Source: an uncultured Bacteroidia bacterium
GTDB taxonomy: Bacteria > Bacteroidota > Bacteroidia > Bacteroidales > Prolixibacteraceae
Direction: 5' to 3'
Assembly: GCA_903918045.1 (NCBI GenBank)
Contig: CAIXCY010000061.1
Coordinates: 1 to 39,593, forward strand
DNA length: 39,593 nt
Of this stretch, positions 23,090 to 31,712 are shown piece by piece; the stretch's first letter is position 1, and every line of letters starts with the position of its first letter. A model generated the notes under the pieces. The model saw nothing but the letters and a program-made list of their open reading frames with translations. It was not told the DNA's origin and searched no databases. A program made the position numbers and the translations under genes.

Positions 23090-25567
23090 ATGTTGGTTTT
23101 AAACCTGAGTATTAAAAAGCTTTCATTTCCCGTCTTTTTCCTGTTTCTTTTTCAGGGATCATTATGGGGTCAGAGTCGCATAGTTGCTGTACAGTCGAAT
23201 ATCGTGGAGCCGTATCCCTTTCTCTCAGGAAAGTTTTCTGGCTCACAAATTAAGGAATCCCCTGACCCGCTTGTTGGATATAAATGGGGAGAGACTACTG
23301 CGGATGATGATTTGGAGATTTATGCCTTACATCCAAAATCAATTTCTTCCAATGGTGTCAGGAGCTTCCAATCAGGAAAAGATGCGGGCTTTCCGCTTAA
23401 AATCAATGGCGCTTGCGACCTGAGATTTGATTTTGGAATTGAAAGTGCCGGCTGGCTGGAGTTCGATTCGGATGATCTTGACGAGGAGATTCAGATGAGC
23501 ATCAGTGAATATAATGAGCCGGCTATACTTAATGAGGGTGCGCATCATCCGGAAAAAACAATGGCGCCGGTCAGACATGGTTCGACTTACCGTTTGGAAC
23601 TCAATGATGAATTTTACGAGGGGGTTCGGTTTGGGTGGATTCATATAAAGAGTCTGAAGAAGCCTTTTACAATTAAGGAGGTTCGGTTGGTGTGCCAGGT
23701 AAAACCAACAAATTACCGGGGGAGCTTTTCGTGCAGTAATCCAATGCTTACAAAAATATGGTATACAGGGGCTTACACGGTAAAGCTGAATCTGCAAAAA
23801 GATTTTTTCGGAGCCATCCTCATGGAACGGAGTGACCGTTATTCCTGGACCGGCGATGCTTATCCCTCACAGGCTGCCTCGATGGTCGCTTTCGGAAACT
23901 ATGACTTTGTGCGAAAAAACCTTTTTCATACCTCCACCCAGTCAAACAGTATCGCGAGTTACCCGATATATTGGATTTTAAGTCTGGTCGATTATTGCAA
24001 CTATACAGGAGATAAAGCGACATTGAATGAACTTTTGCAGAATGCCTGCCAGAAATTGGATAGTGCTTATACCCATTTTGATCAGACCACTGGATTAGCC
24101 TTTAATGGATGGGATGAACGATTGGGTGCCGGATTTGAAAATCCCGGTTGTACCGAATCAAGATATGTTTACCAAACCCTTACAATTGAGGCATGGAATA
24201 AATTCAGTAAATTAATGACCTGGCTGGGGCAAAATGATCTTTCAAAAAAGTACATGCAATTTGCGATTGAAAAAACGGCTCAACTTCGTCGATCAGAAAA
24301 CTGTATTCAACGTTTTGGCATCCACGCGGCATCCAACTTTATTAATTCGGAGGTTGTCCTCGCTCTGGAAAAGAAGATGTTATGGAGAAATTCGTTCAAC
24401 GACAGACAGCAGCGATTGTCTTATTCTCCTTTTAATCAGTTTTTTATTATTCAGGCGATGGCCCGGATGGGAAAATACGAAGAGGCGCTCTCCACAATTG
24501 ACGATTGCTGGGGAGGTCAGATCCGTTATGGAGGGACTACCTTCTTTGAGGTTTATCGTCCATCATGGAATACAGGTATTGGTACAAATGGTGCTCCGGT
24601 AAATAACCAGTGCGGGTATACCAGTCTTGCCCACCCCTGGAGTGCAGGAATAACCAAATGGCTTTCAGAAGAGATCCTTGGGATAAAGCCAACCACGCCG
24701 GGTTTTGAGACCTTCGAAGTGAGACCGAATCTTACCCCTGGAATAGATTGGATTAAGGGAGAGGTTCCTACTCTTCATGGAAATATTGCATTCTCGTATA
24801 GTAAGTTAACCGGAGAGATGAACTTAACCGTTCCTCAAAATACTTCTGCTAATATTGCAATTCCAAAATCCGGAATCGGTGGAACAACACTTCTTATGAA
24901 CGGAAAACGTATCACAATTGAATCGAATGAACTGAATCTTTGTTGGCTTAAAGGGTTGTCCGCAGGTAACTATACGTTGAAATTTCATCCGCAAATGAGG
25001 GTTGCGACCCAACCTAATGAACCATTTACCTATTCTTATCAGCAGGCAACCGAGGATAGCCTGACGCATGGGAACTGGAAAAGTAAATTTGGAAGTAAAG
25101 GTTTCGTCCTTTTTAACAACGACAGTATAAATAAACACGATAAAAAATTACCTGATTTTATCTCCGACGTTTCCATCCGAATGAATGGCGATGTGCTTTT
25201 AGCAGAAGAATCCAATGATCCACGTGCTTTGGAATCGATTTTGGGGAATGAGGGGCATCGCAAACTAGGGGCGATTATAACGAAGGATCCGGCTCCATGT
25301 CTTCAAACCATGACTGTAGATATTCAATGCAAAGAAAATCAGCCCTGTCAGATCTCCCTTTATATGGTCGATTGGGAAAGAGAGGGGCGGCGATCGGCAA
25401 TTGAAGTTTTCGATCTGAAAAATAAAAACTTGCTGATGCCGGTACATCTGGTCAGAAATTATCAAAATGGAAAATATATAATTTTGAAAGTTGACCGCAG
25501 TATTAGAATCCGGATCAACCAGGTTCGGGGGAGTAATGCGTCCTTATCTGCATTGTTTATTGATTAA
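23090..25567 (+). CDS. GH78-type alpha-L-rhamnosidase
   Basis: 825 residues with a signal peptide (about 1-27). An N-terminal beta-sandwich region precedes the (alpha/alpha)6 barrel from about residue 205 (GSFSCSNPMLTKIWYTGAYT). MERSDRYSWTGDAYPSQA aligns with the GH78 motif RDERxGWTGDA. Here the general-acid Glu is Asp and the preceding Asp is Ser. A later TTFFEVYRPSWN corresponds to the TSFWE segment that bears the second catalytic Glu. HPWSAGITKWLSEEILGIKP and FEVRPNL are classic GH78 C-terminal features. An extra ~170-residue C-terminal domain follows. Overall fold and motifs support rhamnosidase, but the altered acid motif makes activity or specificity less certain. It is coupled to the GH99-like gene. 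Confidence 0.8.
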   Translation: MLVLNLSIKKLSFPVFFLFLFQGSLWGQSRIVAVQSNIVEPYPFLSGKFSGSQIKESPDPLVGYKWGETTADDDLEIYALHPKSISSNGVRSFQSGKDAGFPLKINGACDLRFDFGIESAGWLEFDSDDLDEEIQMSISEYNEPAILNEGAHHPEKTMAPVRHGSTYRLELNDEFYEGVRFGWIHIKSLKKPFTIKEVRLVCQVKPTNYRGSFSCSNPMLTKIWYTGAYTVKLNLQKDFFGAILMERSDRYSWTGDAYPSQAASMVAFGNYDFVRKNLFHTSTQSNSIASYPIYWILSLVDYCNYTGDKATLNELLQNACQKLDSAYTHFDQTTGLAFNGWDERLGAGFENPGCTESRYVYQTLTIEAWNKFSKLMTWLGQNDLSKKYMQFAIEKTAQLRRSENCIQRFGIHAASNFINSEVVLALEKKMLWRNSFNDRQQRLSYSPFNQFFIIQAMARMGKYEEALSTIDDCWGGQIRYGGTTFFEVYRPSWNTGIGTNGAPVNNQCGYTSLAHPWSAGITKWLSEEILGIKPTTPGFETFEVRPNLTPGIDWIKGEVPTLHGNIAFSYSKLTGEMNLTVPQNTSANIAIPKSGIGGTTLLMNGKRITIESNELNLCWLKGLSAGNYTLKFHPQMRVATQPNEPFTYSYQQATEDSLTHGNWKSKFGSKGFVLFNNDSINKHDKKLPDFISDVSIRMNGDVLLAEESNDPRALESILGNEGHRKLGAIITKDPAPCLQTMTVDIQCKENQPCQISLYMVDWEREGRRSAIEVFDLKNKNLLMPVHLVRNYQNGKYIILKVDRSIRIRINQVRGSNASLSALFID

Positions 25568-25570
25568 TAA

Positions 25571-25607
25571 AATCATTATTTAACTTATTATATTTTAAAT
25601 AATGATT
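25571..25607. terminator. AT-rich hairpin after the GH78 gene
   Basis: AATCATTATTTAA (25571-25583) and TTAAATAATGATT (25595-25607) form a perfect 13-bp stem with an 11-base loop, four bases after the stop codon. There is no T-run, and the stem is all A/T except for two pairs, so termination strength is uncertain. Confidence 0.5.
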
Positions 25608-25727
25608 ATATCTGATCAAATAAACTATTTTTGTTAAAGCTAAACTTCTAAAATTTGAATCAAATAATCAGCGTTAGTCTCATTTAATACTATAAATGCT
25701 GTTTAATACCTTCTTCTTCAGTCTATT

Positions 25728-26351
25728 ATGAAGAGCTATAGACCAGACCAACCAGGGATGACCAACCCGGAAACTAATGATTTGTGGCTTCGTTTTAAAA
25801 ACGGCGATGAAAATGCTTTATCTGAGCTTTACAATTGCTATGTCCATAAATTATTTTCGTACGGACTTAAAATCTCAGGAGATGAATTTCTGGTAAAGGA
25901 TTGTATTCAGGATGTTTTTATCCGGTTAATAGATCAACGCAAGGATTTCATCATGCAGGAGGATACCTCTCTTTATTTATTTAAATCGCTTCGCAACAAG
26001 ATTTTTGAAGAACTGCGATCAAAAAACCGCAGAGTTGATATTGCTGGCTCCATTGTATCGGATGAATTAAATCATGAAATAAGTCCTGAGCAGGTAACTG
26101 TATCTAATGAGGAGGAACAATATCAGACTCGCACACTTGATAGGGCTATGAGTAAGCTGTCTGATTACCAAAAGGAGGCCATTTTTTTAAAATATTCACA
26201 AGGCCTCGGATACGAAAAGATCGCCGAATTGCTCGGAATTGATATTGCCTCAGCCCGAACCCTGATTTACCGCTCACTCAAAAAATTAAAGGAGTCAATT
26301 TACAAGACATCACAAGTTCTCCTCTTGTTCTTTCGGCTAACCTCCAAATAA
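25728..26351 (+). CDS. ECF-family RNA polymerase sigma factor (FecI-like)
   Basis: 207 residues. Region 2 is visible as LYNCYVHKLFSYGL...VKDCIQDVFIRLI (about 37-72), where the DCIQDVFIRL helix is the Bacteroidota signature. Region 4 is LSDYQKEAIFLKYSQGLGYEKIAELLGI...ARTLIYRSLKKLK (about 143-188), a helix-turn-helix that contacts the -35 element. An in-frame Met at residue 11 is an alternative start. It is followed by a FecR-type anti-sigma gene and an STN-containing SusC. This is the classic trans-envelope signalling order, in which the outer-membrane transporter reports ligand binding to FecR and frees the sigma factor. Its target is probably the SusCD operon. Confidence 0.93.
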   Translation: MKSYRPDQPGMTNPETNDLWLRFKNGDENALSELYNCYVHKLFSYGLKISGDEFLVKDCIQDVFIRLIDQRKDFIMQEDTSLYLFKSLRNKIFEELRSKNRRVDIAGSIVSDELNHEISPEQVTVSNEEEQYQTRTLDRAMSKLSDYQKEAIFLKYSQGLGYEKIAELLGIDIASARTLIYRSLKKLKESIYKTSQVLLLFFRLTSK

Positions 26352-26516
26352 AACTACAAGTAAGGTGGTTATTGTCTTAGTATCTGATTATTCCTGCTTT
26401 AATTAATGTCCACAATGTTAGCGCTTTGCATTCGGCAGTTTGAATTATTATTCCTAAAGTGAAAAAAGGTTAATAATCGTGTCTATAAACTCTCACCTCA
26501 ATCATTTATTACTGTT

Positions 26517-27722
26517 ATGATAAAAGAAAAAGAGACTGATTTTGTTTCACTTCTCCGCAATGAAACTTTTCTTACTCGGGTTAAAGAGTCTATTGGCAAC
26601 GAAAATCAAATCGATTTGCTGGAGAAAGAATTTCCCGGAAACAGGGAAGCGATTGTCTATGCAGTTAAATTTATACAAGGTAGTCTTTCGGATCAAAAGA
26701 GGATGTCGACGGATGATGTAACTACACTCTGGCGAAATATTAAAAAGTATGGTGATCAAAATAAAAGATTTACAATACAACGGTTTATCCATTCCAATCT
26801 TTGGAAGGTAGCTGCTATACTCATTGTGATTCTTTTAAGTTCCGTGTTTATTTATCACCATTTCAATCATTATCCGCTGGTTGAAATTGCAGCTTTAAAA
26901 CCGGTGGCGAATGATAAGGCGATGATCATTCTTTCAGATGGCTCCAGACATCTATTAAGCAAAAAAGACTCATCAATTGAATACAGTGCTGATGGGGGTC
27001 AGGTTGTTGTAAAGAGTGATCTGCAGATGAAAAAATTCAATAATCCCAATAGCTCCACGTCTGCTACAATTAACCAGGTTGTTGTTCCATACGGACAGAG
27101 GCATAGCATAACCTTAAGCGATGGGACCAGGGTACAGCTAAACTCAGGCAGCCGGCTGGTTTTCCCGGCCGGGTTCTCAGGGAAAACCAGGGAAGTCTAT
27201 CTGAAAGGAGAGGGTTATTTCGAAGTCTTTAAAAACCCGAATCAACCCTTTATCGTAAAGACCGATGTGATAGATATTAAAGTATTGGGAACGATATTCA
27301 ACATATCGGCCTATGATGACGAGCTAAGCGCATATGCTGTTTTGGTTGAAGGGAAAGTAGCCGTTTCTCAAAAAAACAGATTGTTTGGTACCACAGAGAA
27401 AAATCTGAGTCCTGGACAAGGGTGTTTCTATTCTTTAGAAACGAAAACTTCCGATATCCGAACGGTCAAACTGTATGAATATATATCCTGGAAAGATGGT
27501 ATCTTCATTTTTAAAGATAAGACGCTCAATAATATAGTCAGCCGTCTTGAAAAGTATTATAATCAGAAAATCTCGATCGAAAAGGGGAAACTGCCAAATA
27601 CATTAATCTCAGGTAAGCTGGCGCTTTCAGATAATTTTGACGAAGTGATGCAATATCTTTCAAAAACAATTGAAGCAAGATACGGAAAAAACCAGGAAGG
27701 TGTTTATACGATTACCAACTAG
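26517..27722 (+). CDS. FecR-family anti-sigma factor / transmembrane signal transducer
   Basis: 401 residues. The cytoplasmic N-terminal region (1-95) should hold the sigma factor. One membrane helix follows (about 97-117, VAAILIVILLSSVFIYH). Then comes the periplasmic FecR domain, with IILSDGSRHLL, VPYGQRHSITLSDGTRVQLNSGSRLVFP and VYLKGEGYFEVFKNPNQPFIVKT (about 190-260). The C-terminal DUF4974-like domain (from about KDGIFIFKDKTL) should meet the STN domain of SusC. It lies 165 bases after the sigma gene and 223 bases before the SusC start. The order sigma-FecR-SusC-SusD is standard in Bacteroidota. Confidence 0.93.
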   Translation: MIKEKETDFVSLLRNETFLTRVKESIGNENQIDLLEKEFPGNREAIVYAVKFIQGSLSDQKRMSTDDVTTLWRNIKKYGDQNKRFTIQRFIHSNLWKVAAILIVILLSSVFIYHHFNHYPLVEIAALKPVANDKAMIILSDGSRHLLSKKDSSIEYSADGGQVVVKSDLQMKKFNNPNSSTSATINQVVVPYGQRHSITLSDGTRVQLNSGSRLVFPAGFSGKTREVYLKGEGYFEVFKNPNQPFIVKTDVIDIKVLGTIFNISAYDDELSAYAVLVEGKVAVSQKNRLFGTTEKNLSPGQGCFYSLETKTSDIRTVKLYEYISWKDGIFIFKDKTLNNIVSRLEKYYNQKISIEKGKLPNTLISGKLALSDNFDEVMQYLSKTIEARYGKNQEGVYTITN

Positions 27723-27858
27723 CCCCGATTACTAACTAGTACCGATTTTCACCAGTCACCAGCCGACAATAGCCAGCTGCTAATAAAGAACATAGAACAG
27801 CAAGGATATTATTAACGAAATTGATAAGCTTATGAGATAAGAAATCCAGGAAAACAAA

Positions 27859-27888
27859 GACCGATGAATGCAGCAACACTCACCGGTC
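27859..27888 (+). promoter_or_regulatory. Hairpin in the susC leader
   Basis: GACCGATGA (27859-27867) pairs with TCACCGGTC (27880-27888), with one G-T wobble, around a 12-base loop. It lies 58 bases before the susC start codon, in the likely untranslated leader. A regulatory role is possible but unproven. Confidence 0.3.
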
Positions 27889-27945
27889 ATCAATTCGAGA
27901 TTAAAATTTACAAATTACTTTAATTACTTTAATCAGTACAAATGT

Positions 27946-30900
27946 ATGAAAAAAAACCGTTATGAATTATGCGGCTTAAATTGTCGTATAAAAAAAATGT
28001 TATTTGTTATGAAGCTAACCATCTTAGCCTTCTTCTTAGGATTGATGAGTCTTTCAGCTGCCTCAACCTATTCCCAAAACAAAAAGATCACTTTGGATCT
28101 GGAGAAAGCGACCCTTATCGATGTTTTTAAGCAAATTGAAACTCAGAGTGAGTTTGTTTTTATTTACAAAAATGAGACCATCAACCTTGATAAAAAAGTT
28201 GATGTTAAAATTGATGGAGCCACTGTTGACAAGGTGCTTGAGCAGGTTCTTCAAAATTTCGGCGTTAAATTTGAGATTGTAAATAAACAGATCATTATCA
28301 CCCCTGATCGGACTATCTTGAGTATAAACAATGAAGTTAAAATTAGTGAAGCAATTGCACAGCCACAAAAAAGAGAGATCTCTGGCATAGTTAAAGATAG
28401 CAAAGGAATCACGATACCCGGGGCAAGCATAGTTGTAAAAAACACAACTGTCGGAACGGTGACGAATAATGATGGAAAATTTCTTCTCTCCTTACCCGCT
28501 GATGCTAAAATTTTGGTTTTCTCATTTGTTGGAATGAAAAGTCAGGAGTTGTTAATCGGATCCCAAACAACCGTTTCAATAACCCTCTTTGAGCAGACAG
28601 TTGGTGTCGATGAAGTTGTTGTTACTGCTTTGGGTCTATCCAAACAGCCCAGGTCACTGGGGTACGCTACTTCAACGGTCAAAACATCTGAAATTGTCCA
28701 GACAAACGCGTTGAACCCAATTAATAGTTTACAGGGAAAAGTTGCCGGGCTAAATATAAACATTGTAGGAACGTCAGGTGTCACTTCATCTTCGAGTATT
28801 ACCATTCGTGGTGCAAAATCGATCGATAAAAATAATTCTCCAATCTTCGTGATTGACGGCATTGTGATGGAGAATAATATAACGGATACTTATGGTGGTA
28901 AGGACTGGGGATCTCAATTAAAAAACCTTAATCCTGACGACTATGCCAGTATCTCTGTTTTAAAAGGTGCGGCCGCTACCGCCCTTTATGGTTCACGTGG
29001 AGCCAATGGCGCTATTGTAATTGTTTCGAAAGGTGGGGTATCGCGAAGAGGTGTTGGTGTCGAAATTTCGCAGACTTTCCAACAGCAGAACATCTATGCT
29101 CCCCATATTGGTCTGCAGAATGAATACGGAGCCGGCACTGGCTGGAATGGTTATGATGGTGGACTTTTAGCTGATGGTACTTTGTCGAAAACAACGAATA
29201 GTGGGGGACTAAGAATGGAAGGACAACTGCTTGATCAGTATTATTTAAGCGGAACAAAAACTCCCTATTCACCACATCCCGACAATTGGAAAGACCTTTA
29301 CCAGACTGGTTCATACAGCAATACAAACGTAGCAATCAGTGGTGGAAATGATAAGGCTGTTTATCGTCTCTCCTATTCGTTAACAGGCGATGACGGCGTT
29401 TTGAAAAATAATTCATTTAACCGTAATTCGGTTAGTTTTAAGACTAACGGACAGTTAAACAAAATTTTCTCTGTAGAATTTGGTCTAAACTATGTTAAGT
29501 CAAAGGCCGCAAATGCCTACGGCCAGGGTTTTTACAGAGAAGGAATGAACCTGGGTTTGATGACTACTTATTATATGCCCCGAAGTCTGGACCTGAAAGA
29601 TCTGTATAAGAACTACCGTGATCCGGTTACAAACGCTCTAAAATCTCAGGCAGTTTACGGGACCATTACGAACTTCATGCATGCATTAGATTATATGAAT
29701 GAAACCCGTGATGAAGAGACAATGTTAACCAACCTTACATTGAAAGCTCAGATTGCACCAGGTATTGATGCAAGTGCTAAAGCCAATTATAATATGTATA
29801 ACACCTTTAACCGTAGAACTGAGTATGGTTCTGGTCCCTACCTGTCTGGTGGAGGTTATTACGGAACTGGAGGGGCAAGAAGCGGGAGCTATAATTTCCT
29901 GTTTATGCTTCATGCCAACAAAAAACTGATGAGTGATGATCTTGATGTTGATTTCCGTATTGCAAACGAAATTTATGGGAATGTACAAAGTGAAAGCTGG
30001 GCAAAGGGTACCAATGGAGGGTTGATCGTACCCGGTCTGTTCGCATTCTCTAACTCGGTAAATACCATATACCCATCTTATAATTTCACGCCGCGCAACT
30101 CAGAAGTAATTGGACTATCCGGGATATTGAACTTCGCCTGGAAAAACCAGCTATTTCTTGAACTGACGGCCCGTAACGACTGGAATTCTTCCTTGTTATA
30201 TCCAACATGGATGACTGGTGGTGAAAATAATTATTCCATCTTCTACCCATCAGCAAATCTTTCATGGGTTATTACCGATACCTATCGCGATAAGCTTCCT
30301 GAGTGGTTTTCGTTTGGAAAATTGCGTGCTTCATTGGCCCGGGTAGGTATGGGTACTGGTGTTTATGGTACAAGTTCCGGAGCAGGAGGGTTTAATCAGG
30401 GTACCACTTATGATCAGGACAAGAATAGTGTAACAATTGCAAGTCCAAATATTGGTACGGTTCCGAATACGAATCTAAAACCTGAAATTCAGCAATCTCT
30501 CGAATTGGGAACTGATATCCGTTTTCTTAATGACCGTGTTGGTTTAGACTTTACCTTCTATAAAACAAATACCTTCAATCAGATTATGTCACTCGGCAAT
30601 GTAATGGAAACCGGGGCTGGCAGTAGAAAAATTAATGCCGGGAACATTCAGAACAAGGGGATCGAAATTCAGTTGGATGTGGATCCAATCAGGACCAAAC
30701 AACTGAGATGGAATATTATGGCAAATTTTTCAATTAACCATGGAAAGATTATTAAACTGCACGAAAATATTAAGGAGTGGCAGTTGATGGGTTCTGCAGA
30801 TGCAGGTCCTGAGATCTGGGCTTACGAGGGTGGTGACTTTGGGGTGATTACCAGTAGTTATAATAATGCCTATGCATCCGCTCCGGCTTTATTCAATAAT

Positions 30901-31698
30901 CCGCTGGATAAGAACGATCCCAGAAACGGTAAACGTATTCTTGTAAATGATGGAACAGCAGGTTCGCCAAATCCAGCTCAATTCTATTTATATGCCACCG
31001 AAGCTTCGGTAGGAATTAAAGAAAGGAAGATTTTAGGAAAAATTGAACCCGACTTCCTTGCAGGTATAAATTCCAGTGTGTATTACAAAGGTTTCGATCT
31101 GTATTGCCAGATTGACTCGCGTGTTGGTGGACAATTCTTTTCCCATTCCTACAAATACGGTATGGGTAGAGGCTCTCTTACAGATGCCCTTAACGGCCGT
31201 GGCAAAGAAAATGGTGGAGTAGCAAGGGTAAATTACAAGGGGGAAACGGTCTATGACGGGATTATGCTGGATGCAGTATTTCAGGATGGAACAATGGCTC
31301 CTTCGAAGCTTGACCCTGCCACAGAAGTTGCCGTTGGCGGCAAAACCTACAAAGAGGTGGTTCAATCCGGCTTAATTAATCCGATGATGGCAACTGCTTA
31401 TTATGGTGATAATTATGGATGGGGAGGAAATGTACAGGATCCGATTATGAATAATACATGGGTAGCACTTCGAGAGATCACCTTTGGCTACAAATTCCCT
31501 GAATCTATTCTTTCTAAAGTGGGCATGCAGTATGCAAGGTTGTCTTTCTCTGTTCGGAACGTCGGTTACCTTTATAATGGGCTTAAAAATGGCTTGAATC
31601 CGGAATCAGTTCAGTCGAATAATCCGCTTACTCCCTATGAATATGGCGGTGTCCCCTATTCACGTAACTATGCTATCACCCTGAATGTGAAATTCTAA
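27946..31698 (+). CDS. susC: SusC/RagA-family TonB-dependent outer-membrane transporter with STN domain
   Basis: 1250 residues from the chosen start MKKNRYELCG; the frame is open 26 codons further upstream, but that stretch does not look like a signal region. A signal peptide (about 18-44, ending TYSQ) is followed by an STN domain (about 48-120, ITLDLEKATLIDVFKQIE). Next are a carboxypeptidase-regulatory-like beta-sandwich (KREISGIVKDSKGITIPGAS, about 143-230), the TonB plug (INSLQGKVAGLNI, SSITIRGAKSI, VLKGAAATALYGSRGANGAI) and the 22-strand barrel ending in YAITLNVKF. It imports oligosaccharides with SusD acting as a lid. The STN domain links it to the FecR protein encoded upstream, so it also senses substrate. 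SusD starts 14 bases after the stop. Confidence 0.95.
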   Translation: MKKNRYELCGLNCRIKKMLFVMKLTILAFFLGLMSLSAASTYSQNKKITLDLEKATLIDVFKQIETQSEFVFIYKNETINLDKKVDVKIDGATVDKVLEQVLQNFGVKFEIVNKQIIITPDRTILSINNEVKISEAIAQPQKREISGIVKDSKGITIPGASIVVKNTTVGTVTNNDGKFLLSLPADAKILVFSFVGMKSQELLIGSQTTVSITLFEQTVGVDEVVVTALGLSKQPRSLGYATSTVKTSEIVQTNALNPINSLQGKVAGLNINIVGTSGVTSSSSITIRGAKSIDKNNSPIFVIDGIVMENNITDTYGGKDWGSQLKNLNPDDYASISVLKGAAATALYGSRGANGAIVIVSKGGVSRRGVGVEISQTFQQQNIYAPHIGLQNEYGAGTGWNGYDGGLLADGTLSKTTNSGGLRMEGQLLDQYYLSGTKTPYSPHPDNWKDLYQTGSYSNTNVAISGGNDKAVYRLSYSLTGDDGVLKNNSFNRNSVSFKTNGQLNKIFSVEFGLNYVKSKAANAYGQGFYREGMNLGLMTTYYMPRSLDLKDLYKNYRDPVTNALKSQAVYGTITNFMHALDYMNETRDEETMLTNLTLKAQIAPGIDASAKANYNMYNTFNRRTEYGSGPYLSGGGYYGTGGARSGSYNFLFMLHANKKLMSDDLDVDFRIANEIYGNVQSESWAKGTNGGLIVPGLFAFSNSVNTIYPSYNFTPRNSEVIGLSGILNFAWKNQLFLELTARNDWNSSLLYPTWMTGGENNYSIFYPSANLSWVITDTYRDKLPEWFSFGKLRASLARVGMGTGVYGTSSGAGGFNQGTTYDQDKNSVTIASPNIGTVPNTNLKPEIQQSLELGTDIRFLNDRVGLDFTFYKTNTFNQIMSLGNVMETGAGSRKINAGNIQNKGIEIQLDVDPIRTKQLRWNIMANFSINHGKIIKLHENIKEWQLMGSADAGPEIWAYEGGDFGVITSSYNNAYASAPALFNNPLDKNDPRNGKRILVNDGTAGSPNPAQFYLYATEASVGIKERKILGKIEPDFLAGINSSVYYKGFDLYCQIDSRVGGQFFSHSYKYGMGRGSLTDALNGRGKENGGVARVNYKGETVYDGIMLDAVFQDGTMAPSKLDPATEVAVGGKTYKEVVQSGLINPMMATAYYGDNYGWGGNVQDPIMNNTWVALREITFGYKFPESILSKVGMQYARLSFSVRNVGYLYNGLKNGLNPESVQSNNPLTPYEYGGVPYSRNYAITLNVKF

Positions 31699-31712
31699 AA
31701 AAAAGTAAAAAC

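Noticed and set aside
25630-25657. Promoter for the ECF sigma gene (TTTG ... AAAATTTG)
   Set aside because: The spacing is only 16 bases and the -7 box departs from TAnnTTTG, so I did not call it.
27868-27945. Upstream ATG that would extend SusC by 26 residues
   Set aside because: The extension is Asn/Tyr/Phe-rich and would bury the signal peptide, and its ATG lies in a hairpin loop. MKKNRYELCG at 27946 is the usual kind of SusC start.
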